Below are positions 9,884 to 23,471 of a DNA stretch of 64,000 nucleotides, in pieces. This DNA comes from Sclerotinia nivalis. Taxonomy: Eukaryota > Ascomycota > Leotiomycetes > Helotiales > Sclerotiniaceae. Position 1 is the first letter of the stretch; each line of letters begins with the position of its first letter. The DNA is taken from positions 558,001 to 622,000 of the forward strand of contig JAPEIS010000010.1 of assembly GCA_029531795.1 (NCBI GenBank). Direction: 5' to 3'. Below the pieces are notes generated by a model, which saw only the letters and a program-made list of their open reading frames with translations, was not told the DNA's origin and did no database searches. A program made the position numbers and the translations under genes.

Positions 9884-12448
9884 ATGGCCGATTTATCAGA
9901 TCTAATAGGCCACATTCCAGACACTGAAGAACAACGTAGTACACTCAAATGTTGTTGCGGACGCAAAGATTGCGCATTTCTCGTTCATAATGGGGAGGTT
10001 TTGGATAAACTTGAGGGGGATGTGACGTTAGCAGCTCAGATGGGTCAGGTACGATCTCTCTCATGTCTCTCGTGTCTCTCATATTTGTGTTTATGTTACT
10101 ATTGATCTTCTACATTCCTCCATATCTCTACTTTTTCTTTATATCGTCAAACCTCAGGGGAAATTAAGGTAGCAGAGATTTTACTTGGGGGAAGTGGATA
10201 CTGTGATCGGGTTCTTGGGTTATTTACTTTTTACATCGATTTAAATTAAATCTAATCTTCTTTTGTTTACAACCCCGCGTTATCGCCCGCGCCTATATAA
10301 TTAGATGGATGTGAAGGATTTGGGGAGATAAACATTAGTAAGATGGCTCAATCATTGACTTTTGCTTTGCAGGCTTTATTAGAAAGGCACGAACATTATA
10401 TGATCGATGCGGAACGAGAACGTGCAAAGATGTCGGCGAAGATTGAGCAGTTGGAGGTGGATAAGAGGGAGTTGGAGGTCAGAAATGAAAAGGTAATCGA
10501 GGAGAATAAAGGTCTGCTAGATCAATTGGAAGGTCTCAATGGTAGCTATGAGGAATCGGAACTACAAATCAAATTACTCGAGACGACTTTAAAGAGCACG
10601 CATGCCGAAATGAAACGTCTAGAGACTTTAGCCTCGAGAACACATCAACTAGAGAAAGACTTAGCAATCTTAGAGGAGGAACAAGAAACTTTACGAAAGA
10701 CAATTACACATACAGCTGCAGAAGAGCGCGCTGCGATATTGAGGTGGAAGAGAGCGGAACGAGGACTTCGTGATCTACAGGATCAACTGGAGAGAGTTGA
10801 GCGAGAGGCACGAGAGGAAAAGGAACGACATGTGGAAATTTTGGGTCGCATGGAAAGACAACGAACAGTCGAAAGAGAATTAGATACGGCCGCTTGTCGT
10901 TTGAAGGGAGCCGCTGCTATCACAACTGGGAAAAGCAAGCATGGTACCAATGTTGTATCACATTTTGTTAAGGATATCTTACAAGATAATGCGAACTTAC
11001 AACTTGGAATTGTGGAGTTAAGAGAGATGTTGATGAGTTCAAATGATGAGGTGCAGATACTGCGGGAGCAATTATCGATGCATCAGCCAATGTATGCAGA
11101 TGATGTCGTCGACAACGTACCTCAGCAGCGGACATTAGGGGCAGAACTTGAGCCAAGCGAACAAGAATCAGAATCAAGACCACAAGAATCACAAGTTGTT
11201 TCCCAAACACTTCACATACATCATCATTACCATACACCAAAGAAAGAGGAGGTGCGTAAGCCGAAAAAGAAACGAACCTCTTTGAGTTCCAATATATTCT
11301 CTCCACACATAAGAAGTCCACAATCACCGCGAATTTCTAGAGGGGCAGAGAATGCTATATTATCCCAAACAGCAGTCACAGTCCCAAGTCCTATCAATAC
11401 GAACAATCGATGGTCTGTTCAATCAAGCCAATTGTCAGAATTTGCTCCTTCATCAGTACCATCATCTCCACAATCCATGTATCGAAACAGTACTCTATTT
11501 GATCGGAGTTTTGATGTCGATTCATCACGTCCGACATCACCTACCTCAAGTATTGATCCATTATCACCTCGAATTCATCCTTCATATCACAGAAAACGTC
11601 CATCTGAAGTCTCGACTCGAAGCTTTGCTGCTATTGCTAATTTTCAACCACATAGTATAATACATGAAGAGGAGGATGATGATATTCATGATGTGTCAGA
11701 CTTACAGATTACCGATATTCCTTCTCTCACCGATGATTCTACAAATCCTACCACTTCTGATCTTTCTGACAATACCGTCGAAGAATGGATGCCTTCTCAA
11801 TTCGGTCCTAGGCTACACCGTTCTTCATCCCGTGAATCTATCATATCAATTTCAGGAATCGATATTCATACATTGAGAGCACGACCTTCACAATTTAATA
11901 TGTCCTCAGCAGGAGCAGTAATGAGACCACGATCAAGACTTTCAACTCCAACAACAACATATTCCACGGAAACTATTACCGGTGCATCTATTATCACAGC
12001 TCAACCTACTTTATCTCGAATCGGCCATAGTAGTACAAGCTACCTTCGCTCAAACATCGGGTACACAAATTCATCTAAATCACCAAGTAATGATAGAAGT
12101 TCCATTAGATCCAGCTCATCTAATGAAGGTAATAGCAATGATACTGGCCTAGGAAAGAAAGTTGGCGGTTGGGTTTTTGGTCGATGGGGAATGTCTCCTG
12201 CTAAGTCCACCAGTGATCTTAGAAGTACCCAAGAAGCTCAAATCCCAGTTCCTCCACCAACTGTTCGAGCTGTTAGTACACCATCTATCTCAGTAGCCCC
12301 AGAACCAATAAGGGCTATTTTGGGAAGAGCGGCGGGTATCAATCAGAAAGGTCCCATTCCAGGATTTAGACAAACGGAAAAGGCACCTAGTAAGGTCATT
12401 CCGGATTTGGTTGATCGTGATGCACTGGCTGAGGTACTTGAGGAATGA
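9884..12448 (+). CDS. Large coiled-coil protein with disordered Ser-rich C-terminus
   Basis: Two exons, 9884-10048 and 10373-12448, encode 746 residues. The donor CAG|GTACGA and acceptor TTTGCAG join MGQ to ALLERHEHY in frame; the ATG at 10343 lies inside the intron and is not the start. The N-terminus contains a cysteine cluster, CCCGRKDCAF (about 23-32). Residues about 56-300 are an almost unbroken heptad-type coiled coil rich in E, K, R, L and Q. A His-rich patch (HIHHHYHTPKKEE) is followed by about 380 residues dominated by S, P and T with scattered SP and TP sites, typical of a disordered, phosphorylated tail. A short conserved-looking block near the end reads KKVGGWVFGRWG. The shape suggests a scaffold acting in polarity, septation or the cytoskeleton, but I do not recognise the family and assign no function. 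Confidence 0.82.
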
Positions 12449-13127
12449 TTGTCTTACCTGGATGAGGTGCGGGAATCAAACTTTAACATAATAATACGGT
12501 ATCGGACTACGGATATCGAGCACTTCAACACAATACAACACGATTTAAGATTCCTTTTATCGATCTTTTCGCTACAGCTTGGAAATCTTTTGCAGGTGGA
12601 TATTACAGATATAAAATGGAGGAGTCATATATTTTTACATAATTTGCAGGGCGTTTATGGATGGGATGGGGTGGGATAGTGATGAATGATTTTGGATACG
12701 GATACCCAATTTGTGCTTTGTGTATATATATTTTTTTCATATGTATACATGTATCTATTTACTTATCTACACCGTCGATGTATGATACAGAGTGATATTG
12801 GAAGAAATGAGGAGAGGAGATGAGATACCTAGATTATCTCATCTGTTGGAGGTGGTTAGATTTAGATTAGATTAAATTAGATTATAGTTAGGTAATTCAT
12901 AATATTCGTTTCGATTCAAATTTAAATTCAAACTTGTACGGACGGATCTTGATTATAATTGGAGTATTTTTCTTTGTGCTTAGGATCTTTTGAAATGATG
13001 TTCAAATGGGATTTTATGAGGGTATTGGGTTGGTATGGTAGGTAGATGAGGTTGGGTATTTATTGATAGATGGGTGGATTGGTTGGTAGATTGATTGATT
13101 GGTAGGTTGTTAGGTCGGTTGATAGAT

Positions 13128-13264
13128 GGGTTGGTAGGTCGGTTGGTAGGTCGGTTGGTAGAGTATAGTAGTTTGTGGTGGGTTTGTAGGGGATTTGTAG
13201 AGGATTTGTAGAGGATTTGTAGAGGATTTGTAGGGGATTTGTAGGGGATTTGTAGGGGATTTGT
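13128..13264. repeat. Minisatellites GGTTGGTAGGTC and GGATTTGTAGA/G
   Basis: Near 13128-13160 a 12-base GGTTGGTAGGTC unit repeats about three times. From about 13181 to 13264 an 11-base unit, GGATTTGTAG plus A or G, repeats about seven times. The copies fall into two internal variants (GAGG and GGGG joins) arranged in blocks, suggesting local duplication. Confidence 0.85.
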
Positions 13265-14229
13265 TGTGATATGATATTAGATAGATAGGTATTTATGAGT
13301 GGATAGATAAATAGGGGAAATGGATTAGTAGGGGAATGGATAGGGGAAAGGTGGTTTTGTTGAGGGAAGTGGGATTGGCATTGGGATTTAATTTGTGAGA
13401 TTTTTTTGGGATTGGGTGATAGGTGGGAGACAGGAGATGAGTATGATATTGAGATTGATATCGATATTGATATTGAGACTGAGGGGGTTCTGTGAAGTTT
13501 TAGAACTAATCAATAGGAAAGAAAGGAATTCGAATGATGCGTGGAATATCCAGAAGAATAATCCCAAGCGAGCCCTTAGGGGGATTTGGGATAAGAGCCA
13601 GAAGAAATGCGCAGGTTCGCAAGTGGTATGTGTTCTATTATAGGAAAAAGATATTGGAATTCTGGATACTTAGTGAGTGCTAAAACGTAGCCATGGAGTG
13701 AGTCGTGGATTGGTTCTTGGAGTAATTTAATCTAATCTAATCTAATATGATCCAAGTATGTTTTTCTTGAGTGGTCAGGGGTGGAGGGGCGATTGGAGAC
13801 TTTTTCTGATTTGTATTCTTAAAGACATCATATCACACCCAGGTATCTCCCATCACACAAATATGCATTATATGAAGTCATTCTTTCGTTTAGATATAGT
13901 ATAAGATCTTACAAGGTAATCGAATATCCATTTATATATATTCTTCTCCATGTGATCCATCTCCGTAATCTCATAATGTATAGACAACAATTCAATCTTC
14001 TTTTTCATCAATTGTGCAACTAGATGGATAAATCTTCTCAATAATCCACGCACTCAATCGATGTATATTACTATAAGACTTAATCTTCCCGAAAATTTTC
14101 CAAACCTATAGGCTTGAAAGTCTTCAACTATATGATTGCAGCGACTTCCATTGCGGTGTCTAGGAGTATGCAGCCCAGATACGTCTGTTTAAGTCTTCTA
14201 CCCCCTTCTATTTCATCAAAACCCAAATC

Positions 14230-15256
14230 GTGTCTATCGACAAAAATGATCCATCTCACTTCCACATGTTAACTTTTATGAGCGAAGCAAAACCAAAACC
14301 AAATTCATTCCTCAAAGCATGCCTGACTCCTATAGTGGAAGATAGAGCAACCCTTCATGAGCGAGCAATAGCAAAATCTAAACCTTGCATAACGAAATAT
14401 TTTATCACTCACTGGATGAGTAATGCCGAACTAGAAATGATAAATTTACTGGCATCGGTAAGGTTATATCTAAACTTAGATCGCCGTAACCTTAAGGTTA
14501 TTTATACTCCTATGAGAATCGGGTTTTTCTTCTCGGTGCAATACAGCCCAGGTGAAATCTTAACTATCAATCCCAATTAAATGTCCGATTTCAATCTTCG
14601 ACCTGGAGGAACGAGGAACGAAGGAATAAGAGAAAATTATGTACAGAGTACAACAGATGTTAAACCATCGCATAGTGTGCGAGATCAATGCAGTATCAAT
14701 TTTAAGTGAACCAACCTATGCTGGCGTAAATACTGCTCTTGCAATTGGCAAGCAGTATAAACGCATTCCGGACCATCTCTAAACAACTTCCTTGTGGAAT
14801 TCGAACTTTGGGCCATGGAATTAGATATTACCTTACGCGATCTGCAAATGGTAAATGATTTATACCGAGTAGAGAGTTCAATATGCATATATAACGCGAG
14901 AAGGGTCCCGCTAGCGCACCTCTTGTTCGATAGTCCGATGTGCTTTTATCTTCATGTTCTTGAAGGGAATGATGATACATATTAGATACATATCCAAATA
15001 TATAGACGCCTTGAATAATCCCATCTATCCAAAACTCAACAAGGAGATTAAATTCCGCGAAAGATATGAGCAAGCGATTCTACTCCATCTCCAAAAATCC
15101 GATGAAAACTGGAATCGATCACCCGAGGAAATGTACAAGTTTTCCTTCGTTCTTCTCTTCCCCTTATATCTCTAGGCCAGAAAAAACTTCTGATTTTGAA
15201 AAAAAAAACAGTTTTGAATTAGATGACTCAGAGATACAATCCACAACTCCATGCTA
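14230..15256 (+). pseudogene. Possible decayed gene, unrecognised
   Basis: A frame at 14230-14580 (from MSIDKNDPSHFHML) is followed by another at 14776-14985 containing NNFLVEFELWAMELDITLRDL and then by short frames to 15256. Composition is protein-like, and a GTGAAA donor-like site occurs near 14552. A TAA just upstream of the second block, with no acceptor between, blocks a normal model. This may be a decayed gene; chance cannot be excluded. Confidence 0.2.
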
Positions 15257-18200
15257 GTTCTCGCCAATCCATGTCTGGGACTCAAATACCCCTTTTTCCT
15301 CTACTACCACTTGCAGAATACCAGGACATTCTGTATTTCGTACTCTAGGTCCAAATAATCTTACAAGGAATAGAGGATTCTGAATCACTCAAGTGATAAC
15401 TCGTAGCGTCATTTCTGTTGAGAAATGCTGGGGTATAAGTCTACAAGGTATAAGCGCCATCAAGATTCAAGACTGACAAACGAATGTTGTTTGGAGAAAG
15501 GGGGAGTTTTATTTTATCGTCACTTCAATCGCCACTTCTGTTGTTTCGACATGGAGTTAGCCGGTTAATTGGGAAAGTTTTACGAAGATTTGATACAGTC
15601 ACTCATCTAGAATCTTGAAGATGTGATCCTGCATACGTACTCACGATCACTTCCAAGATCGGACATAGGATTCAAAAGCCAAGGGTTTCATCACTTTAAC
15701 TTAATAAGTTGCTCGACAACCATGGCGTATATCAATGAATGGATAATCGACAGGAAAACCTTTAAAAGCACAGCCCATCCATCCATCAAAAATTTAAAAA
15801 TTCAAATCGATAAAATAGCTTATGCATATTCCATTCAAGCTCCTATAGAATCACCACATTCAGGCGTTGAAGCATTATATCTAACCTTTTGTTAGGTATC
15901 ATCGCATCAAACATCAAACATCAAATCCGTAAATCCATATTAATTTACCCAACAAAAATCTATCTTTTCGGGACAAATAATATTGAAAATTTGAAATAAA
16001 GTAAGGATCGTAAAAATATAAATCTTGAAGTTCTTTATCCAAATTGTAATACAATATAATATGCACTTGCAAGATAAGAATATTCCAACATTCGATTACA
16101 TCGTGCTGAGTTCTGGGGCTTGTTGATTTCGTCCGCTTCCTCTGTATCTTTACATAGGTACCTACCAAAATAGAGTGATATTTCTCGACTTTCCCGTTTG
16201 AATACGGAGTGAGTAAATCTTTTCCCATCAGTATCTACTATACTGCATAACACACTGTTTGAATATCAGTAACTTAACTACCTACCACAAGAGTCATAAA
16301 TGATAAATACAACTATCTAGATATATAAACAAACTCGAGTATTGGCATTCAAAAAGCCCAACCACATAATATATTTTCTAAAACCATACTTTGGGATCGG
16401 CCCATACATGCTATAGCTTTGAGAAATCCGACTCCGAAATAAAAAGGAAAGATTAACTTACGAGCAGTATCATCTTCTAAAACCTAAGAAACCGTCCCCG
16501 TAAATTCGAAATAGAGGGTCGTCTTCGCATATCTTTGCTCAAGTTCTGCAATGAAATAAAATTCTGTGTGGGTTAAGAGCTGTGCTTATATGTAATGGTG
16601 CGAGACGATTCTGGGTCTGATATAGAGCTTTGATTTGCTCTATTTTGTTTTGCGGTGGCATATCCTATGGTTTCGTGGGATTTTCGATAGATGTAACTCG
16701 AAAATGTATGTATGGTAATTGAGTATATACTTATATTTTGTAGAAAAAGTATGTTTGTTAATGCGCTGAGAATGTTTAAAGCAATAAATATAGATTATGG
16801 GAAAAGAGAAATAGGTAATGGTTCGAGGTCGGGGCTGTAAGTTAGGTAAAGCTAGCGTTATTAATATATATCACTCAGTATGCATGAGCGAGTACTGATG
16901 TATTGGGTAAGATGCTGATTCTGCTGTTGATGTTGATCGAGTATTTGGTAACTCTAGTCCTTAGTATAGACCACAAGAAACAAGCACAATTTTACACTTG
17001 TATAGATATCTCGATAGGAGAATAATAATAACTCAATGAATTTCAACGAAAATAAAATCTACATTTTCGATAAAGAATAACCACCCCATAACATTACCCC
17101 ACGACACAAAACTCAAAACGGAATTCTTGTAAATAATGAACCGTTTCAAACACTAGCCTAGCTGAGCGACGAAAAGCACAGGAACAATAGATATCTTAAT
17201 GATCTATCCGTGAAAATGGCAATGACAATCGCAAGCAGAGAAAAGAAGAAAAGAAAACGGATAAAATGAGAAAGTGTCCACACTGGCATCATATTTTGAA
17301 GTAATGGAGTATCACGACACTGCGTGAATGTAACAAGCGGTTAAGATTTCAAGTAAAGGAATGTGAATGACGACAATATCAGAATCTAGAATCGCCCAGG
17401 TTGAAATCTGCATTCCGAAATCTGGCAGGTCTGGGGAAGGAGAGGAGATCCCCAGCGCTGAGCTTAGATACTCATGATATCCTTATATCCTCAGAGAGAA
17501 CAGCATCAATGTGAGAAACTTCAAGCCATAAATTCGCTCTTAGCGAATGATTCGAATAGAGGCTTACCTCTTTGTCGTTCACCTGCACGCGACAAGAGTG
17601 AAAAAACTCTCTAGACTGATATTATCGTAAGAACCTTGTTCATCAGATTGAATTACCGCTCGAAACGACATTTCAATTCATATGATATGTAAATTACTGT
17701 GATGAACGGTGAAGACGATCGAAGTTGGCGACATCGAACATCGGCATACGTACGCCGGCTCAGAGCATAAACAGCGTATATATAAAAGTTTCAGCAGTAC
17801 AATAATGAGGAGAGTTGCTGCATTCGAGCAATATCTCCCCCGAAAATTACCCTCAAGTAAATAAAGAAACGATTCTGGAACTTTAGAAGTTGTAAGAGCC
17901 TCATAGTTGAACCCCACGAGATAGTGACCTCACGACACAAATCCAATTAATGTAGAGATTCAAATTCGCCGGACTCGACAGAAACGACAGACTCGACAAA
18001 AACAAAACAACGGAAAGATAACAATAAGAAACAGAAACATCCCCAAACCTCCCAAGACTTTCATCAAACAATAAGCGCCTCCCGCGGCACACACACACAA
18101 ATAAACATCTGATCTAACATTTATCGCCCTTCGCCACTCACCTCATCATCACATTATCCTGAATCACAATTCAAAGGATTCACTCATTGTGCGCCTGTCT

Positions 18201-18299
18201 ACACGCCAATCTATTTTATCTCATCTTATATCATGATTCCAATACACACTAATGCATATTGCAAATTGAATATCTGTATATCTCGACTCAACTCTCTCG

Positions 18300-19547
18300 A
18301 TATATTCCAGAAAATTCTTAGCCTAGAAGACAGTTATCCAACATTTTTCGGCCAATGGTCAAGCTCTTCACAAAGAAACATTCAATATTGGTGTAAATCA
18401 ATTAGTGTATAATGGTGAACTTCTTGGAGTCATAAGAGCAATCGAATACGCAAGTTCTACAGCTCAACCAGGCCAGAAATTCAAGATCTATTCCGATAAT
18501 CAGGCCGGACTTTACTGATTGAAAACACCTTCGGATGCTCCTGGTCAAATATGCTAAATCAGAGTAATCAAGGCTACAGAAATTTTTATAAGAAAAGGAG
18601 CCGAAATCTTTCTTAATTGGGTTCCTGGGTATACCTCTGTAGAAGGAAACGAAATGGCCGATGCTCTTGCAAAAGAAGCTACAAAACAAAGATCATTATC
18701 GAACGAAACCAGTTTTGCTTTTTTGGGAATGGATATCAAAAGAACGAAATCTGAGGATTGGAATACTCTTTTCAATATAAACAATCCCTGCCAATCATTA
18801 TCAATATATGCAAAAATCTACTCTTGGAAGACCAGATCCAAAATCAGTATCCCAGGGAATATCAAAAGAAATATCACTAGTGCTTTTTTCCAACTAAAGA
18901 TCGGTTACGGATATTTCAAATCCTATTTACAATGTTTTGGAATCTCAATAAATGATAAATGTAGATGTGGAAAAAGTGAAACTCCTGATCATTTATTATT
19001 CAGTTGTTTTTTATATAAGAGAGCAAAATACAAACTCAAAGAGAATAATCTATTGTTCAGATTTATTATAAAATACTTTCTTTATACTAAAACAGGAATA
19101 ATCAAAACCCTCGAGTTCATCGATACAATAAGAATAGCTATTAGATCATGGTATCTCAAACGAATACAAGGAGAAGGAGGAGAGGTAGAAGTAAGAGAAG
19201 TAGGAAGAGTAAGAGGAGTAGGGAAAAAGACGAATAATGAAATTGAAAGAAGGGTGTAAATCCTTTTATAATTTTAAATAAATATTATTTCTTTTATTAT
19301 CTCTATAATATGCTTCAATATTTGTAGGGCGGGATTATTCCTTAGGATTAGTTTTCACTTTCCCTATTCAACTCAAAAGATTGAGTTTACCTTAATCATT
19401 TAAATCATGTACTTAGCCAGGCCTATAAGCCAGCTTACCTTCATTATGTTATCTGTTAAGGGTTCGTAAGAGCCTCTAGCCGTCTTAGATAGTCTTAGAC
19501 TCAGTGTAGACGTTAATTTAATCAATCAATCAATCAATCAATCAATC
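18300..19547 (+). mobile_element. 5'-truncated LINE (non-LTR retrotransposon) with AATC-repeat tail
   Basis: The RNase H/knuckle remnant is followed by about 260 bases of apparent 3' UTR and ends in about seven copies of AATC (19520-19547), a simple-repeat tail of the kind found at the 3' ends of several fungal LINEs. The 5' boundary is uncertain because truncation removes structure. No clear target-site duplication was seen. Confidence 0.75.
18336..19259 (+). pseudogene. RNase H and zinc-knuckle end of a LINE ORF2, inactivated
   Basis: One frame reads through from about 18336 to 19259 with two stops, TGA at 18516-18518 and TAA at 18555-18557. It has the RNase H pattern of fungal non-LTR retrotransposons: GELLGVIRAIEYA (second acidic residue), IYSDNQA (third) and WVPGYTSVEGNEMADALAKEA (final His-less signature and Asp). 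About 100 residues later, CRCGKSETPDHLLFSC is the Cys-His knuckle found near the ORF2 C-terminus in such elements. The first acidic RNase H motif and the reverse transcriptase are missing, so the copy is 5'-truncated. Both stops can be explained by C-to-T or G-to-A transitions, as produced by repeat-induced point mutation (inference). Confidence 0.85.
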
Positions 19548-22117
19548 CAACACTTTATCCATTAGTTCTAATTTCCCGGTAAAATCTCGAGACGACATAA
19601 AAATCCAAAGTGGAAATACTGGAAATGCTGGAAATGCCAAGCCAAGGGAGGAATCAATTTATATGGAGGTACCTACTCTGTACTATTACTCGCATAGTTC
19701 TAGGCTGAAGACATGCGAAGTTAACTCACATCAATTAGGAAGGCCATACCAAGAGAAAGGAACCAGAAAAGATTGGTTAATATTCAGAATGGCTAATATT
19801 CAGAATGATGGATCCGATTAGCCAATTTCTCTATTCGGTTAAGGTTAACTGATCTGATTATCCTCTGCGAAATGGATTGTTCATAAGTTTCAATATTCAG
19901 ATCAAAAATGAGGATATATTCCGTCACTCTATTCTCCATCTTCAAGTTCTCGTTATCATCTTACCCATCTTCTCACTCGTGATGTTGCGTACGTGCGGTA
20001 AAGACATACCATAAGCAGTGAGCAAGCACCTCACTTAATCACATATCAGTGATCACACCTAATCTAAGACAATACTAAGTATACAGAGTACTTTGTACAG
20101 CGCCCGATAGTGGCTCATGCTCTCAGTATGATAATATGATAATATGATAATATCCCCGATATATATACTGATTAAAAACAGAGGTAAACATAAGATTCAT
20201 GCAATAAAACTACCTAACTATATATACATTTTCCGCCCCGACATCTAACAAAACGACAACAAACCCTGGAGTTTTAACGAACTCTCAGAATTAGACGTTG
20301 GCGGAATAAAAGAAAGAAATTTAGAATACACATTAGGAAAGAGGAAAAGAACGGATACACTCGGCGTAAGCTTGTGTAAGCTTGTTTCTACATCGGCCAA
20401 GGCCCTCCTTTGAGATTTGAGAAGGGGCGAGTTATAGGCTATTCTTTGATTTGATTTGATTTGATTTGTATATCTTAATTGACAGTATTGATATTGATTG
20501 AATGTATTTACTTATACATACATGAAGAAATATATAGAAGGTAAAGTATACATTGTAAACGCAGTACTTAATACTTGTGGAAGATGGAAGATGATTCACG
20601 GTACGAGGAACGAGATGAGAGAAATGTACTCTATAGGTACCTAGGTTCATAGATCCATAAATACCTCAATCTTCTTGCAGAGCACTGAGCAATATCTTTC
20701 ATTCCCCAGCAAATCTAATCTGATACCATTAATACCATTTGATCCTAGATTTGTAAATTCGTAAATCCATAATATTCAGATCCCAGAGTAAGAAAGAAAG
20801 AACATCGCAAATAACGGTCCCGCAGATTAAAAGGCTCTACATGTAGTTGATACAAACTCCAAACTACAAACTATAAACTACACTACAAACAATAAGGACC
20901 TTCCTTATCGGACCTACACCTATCACCCTTAAGGTTAACCACTCAAGGCTTAAAGTATCAAGATTAACATCCCGACCCGACCAGACTTGATCTGAACAGG
21001 ACCAGACCATATCAAACCATAAGCAACAACCATCCCATCCCATCCCATCATCCACTCTACTCACAAATACTACACGCGGTACGGAGTAATAAGCATCGAA
21101 CAAAAAGACCAGGGATCCGAACTCGAAAGATAAGGAAAACGAATAGTGGGTTCCCTTCTAGCCTCCTAGAGTCTAAAGCTACCTACCTACCTAGTAATCA
21201 TGCGATTATTTTCCGGGTCCCTCTTGATTCTTACCACGACACGTGCGTCCCCAGAACTCCAAACTCCAAACTTGAAAATTAGGTACCTACCTATCTATAT
21301 ACTTACTTTAAGTTTAAGTTTTGATCGACTTTTTCCCCATTTAACATTTAACACTCAACACTCAACACTCAACATAATAATTCAGCATCAAACATCGTGG
21401 CAAAAATACTTAAGTTCATAAATTTATATGCAAGAAAGATATAGGGGATCATCTACTCGCATGCTACTCTATTTATCATTCGCCGATTTGTTCTTATCAT
21501 TTGGATCTTGGCGCGGTTGGGGTATGAGCTTTTCGCGGGATATGGCTGCCCTCTCTCCCTCCCTCCCTGGTACGAGTAACCTATCAGTAGACCCTGTCGA
21601 TCTTATTATTCTAATCATATAATCATAATCATACGCAGAGCTACGGGAGCGGTAGGCATCGCCACAAAAACACTAAACAAATAAACAATTAACCAAAACC
21701 TTCGATGTATACTTCCAGAAGATTACTTTATTGAGTGTAGCAGTGAGCAGATCAGGGACGAGGGGAGGGGAACTGTTGGCGTTACATTAAACAAACGAAT
21801 GATCTTTTAAATCCTACCTTCTGAAGAGAAAATCATCGTGTTTTCTATCTTCTATTTCTAGTCTATCTACTTATAGCTTTTTTATTCAAGGCATGATTTC
21901 TTCCTTAGATTATATCAGCAACAATAGAACTGTATATGCATAGACTTTTCTACTCAAATATAAACATTTCATATTTCATATTCCTAGACCTCTTAATATG
22001 TGACCAGATTATTTCGCGCGATAAGAAAGAAGTTTATACAAGTATCGCTATCTATCAATATTTGACGTGATGACCGTTGATCTAAAGGATCCTGTGTACT
22101 AACTACTAGGTATATAT

Positions 22118-22228
22118 CGCCTCTTGCCTCTTGCATCTTGCCTCTTGCCTCTTGCCTCTTGCCTCTTGCCTCTTGCCTCTTGCCTCTTGCCTCTTGCCTC
22201 TTGCCTCTTGCCTCTTGCCTCTTGCCTC
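22118..22228. repeat. CTCTTGC heptanucleotide array (about 15 copies)
   Basis: The 7-base unit runs almost perfectly across about 110 bases, with one GCATCTT variant near the left end. Because 7 is not a multiple of 3, it opens all frames and creates shadow ORFs reading LASCLLP. Confidence 0.95.
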
Positions 22229-22727
22229 TCGACCCTCACCTCTCAAGACCTACCTAGATCACCAGATTTATGGTATGGTGAAGATTATAAAAAGTTATCA
22301 GCACACCAAATCAATCAAACAATGCCACAATAAGCCTGCGCTGCAAGCACCCGCCATTCAACCATCCATTCGATTCGAAGTTCCGCATTCAACCCCGGAG
22401 CTAACAAACAAAGCACGCTAGAAATTAATAGTCTCTGCACCCGAGCTCCTCTGATTCGTTATCTCTGCATCCTTCCCCCCTTCCCCAGCTCAGCTTATCA
22501 TATCCCTAGCAACAATTCCACGCGGATGAAATGCGTATGAACTTGTATGAAATGTATGAAATGTATGATTGGTGAGATGAGATTCCCATGTTCCAAAGGC
22601 TAATATGGTTAATGGGATGAGCGAATTCGAATCGAATCTTCTTCCAAATTATCTATGTAAGGTTACTATGTCGAATGAATGTGAAAAAGCATTCATTATC
22701 TCGGGCGGCAGACTCGCCGAAAATAAC

Positions 22728-22770
22728 ACCTAGACCTAGACCTAGACCTAGACCTAGACCTAGACCTAGA
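22728..22770. repeat. ACCTAG hexanucleotide array (about 7 copies)
   Basis: A perfect run of ACCTAG units. It resembles but is not the common fungal telomere repeat (CCCTAA). Confidence 0.95.
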
Positions 22771-23465
22771 TGAAAATCTGACATTGGGAGAAAATGGGTG
22801 TTCTCATCTCTTCCTTCGCATTTCATGCCCAGAGTTGGTTGATTTGTTCTTTACTAGATATTTTATTATTCCTGGGTGCTCTCACAGCTTTTTATGGTAA
22901 AACTTGGGCGTAACGGATGCCTAAATAGCCCGTATGCTAAATCGAAGGTTACAGGTGGCACTCAAGGCATCAGCGATGTACTGTAACCTTCACAGCTTGT
23001 GCGACCTGCCCTACCAAGCCTACTGACTGTATGGCGAACCAACCCTTGTCATTAAGCACGAATCAAATTCCGTATCTGTAATCCTTAGTGATTAGTGGCT
23101 TTTCTGCCAGAACCCTTCAAATCCATGTTTTCTGATAACGAATAGAGCTTTTCGAAAGATTCACTCCAAATATGAATAACGACTAATTCGTAATGGGATT
23201 GATTGAACTTTGGTATACGGCACCCCCGTTTTCAAACCCTTGTGATTGATTTTGATCCTGGCCGATGTGCATGTTGGGTTATCCAAAAGTTTCCAAATCA
23301 CATCTAATGGGCCGACGAGCTGGAAATTGAAACCAACTTGCAGCTGCAGAAAGGCTTGCAATGGCGTTTTTGTGCAGCAGGGTATTTTGAACCGCCCAAA
23401 TATTTAATTCACTAGTCGCGCTTCTTGGGTATCACTCACCTTATCACCTTCAATACTCGTGTTTG

Positions 23466-23471
23466 TATAAA
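23466..23471 (+). promoter_or_regulatory. TATA box of the amino-acid permease gene
   Basis: TATAAA lies 97 bases upstream of the permease ATG and is followed by a CT-rich leader (TTCTTCTTCTTTTCC), the usual arrangement for a highly expressed fungal gene. Inferred by sequence only. Confidence 0.5.

Larger units (their letters stand above)
12449..18335. other. Gene-poor region with minisatellites and weak ORFs
   Basis: No gene is well supported over nearly 6 kb. Two minisatellites lie near 13.13-13.26 kb. Two plus-strand frames around 14.2-15.2 kb look more protein-like than chance (14230-14580 and 14794-14985), but a stop and missing splice sites prevent joining them. A 90-codon frame at 15623-15895 and minus frames near 16 kb have no recognisable features. 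The rest is AT-rich. Confidence 0.5.

Noticed and set aside
10343..10372. ATG at 10343 as start of the coiled-coil protein
   Set aside because: It lies just inside an intron; a clean GTACGA..TTTGCAG splice joins an upstream in-frame exon that starts at 9884.
22124..22421. ORFs reading LASCLLP repeats
   Set aside because: A 7-base repeat opens all frames; there is no gene-like sequence outside the array.
22728..22770. Interstitial telomere repeat
   Set aside because: The unit is ACCTAG, not the CCCTAA telomere repeat.
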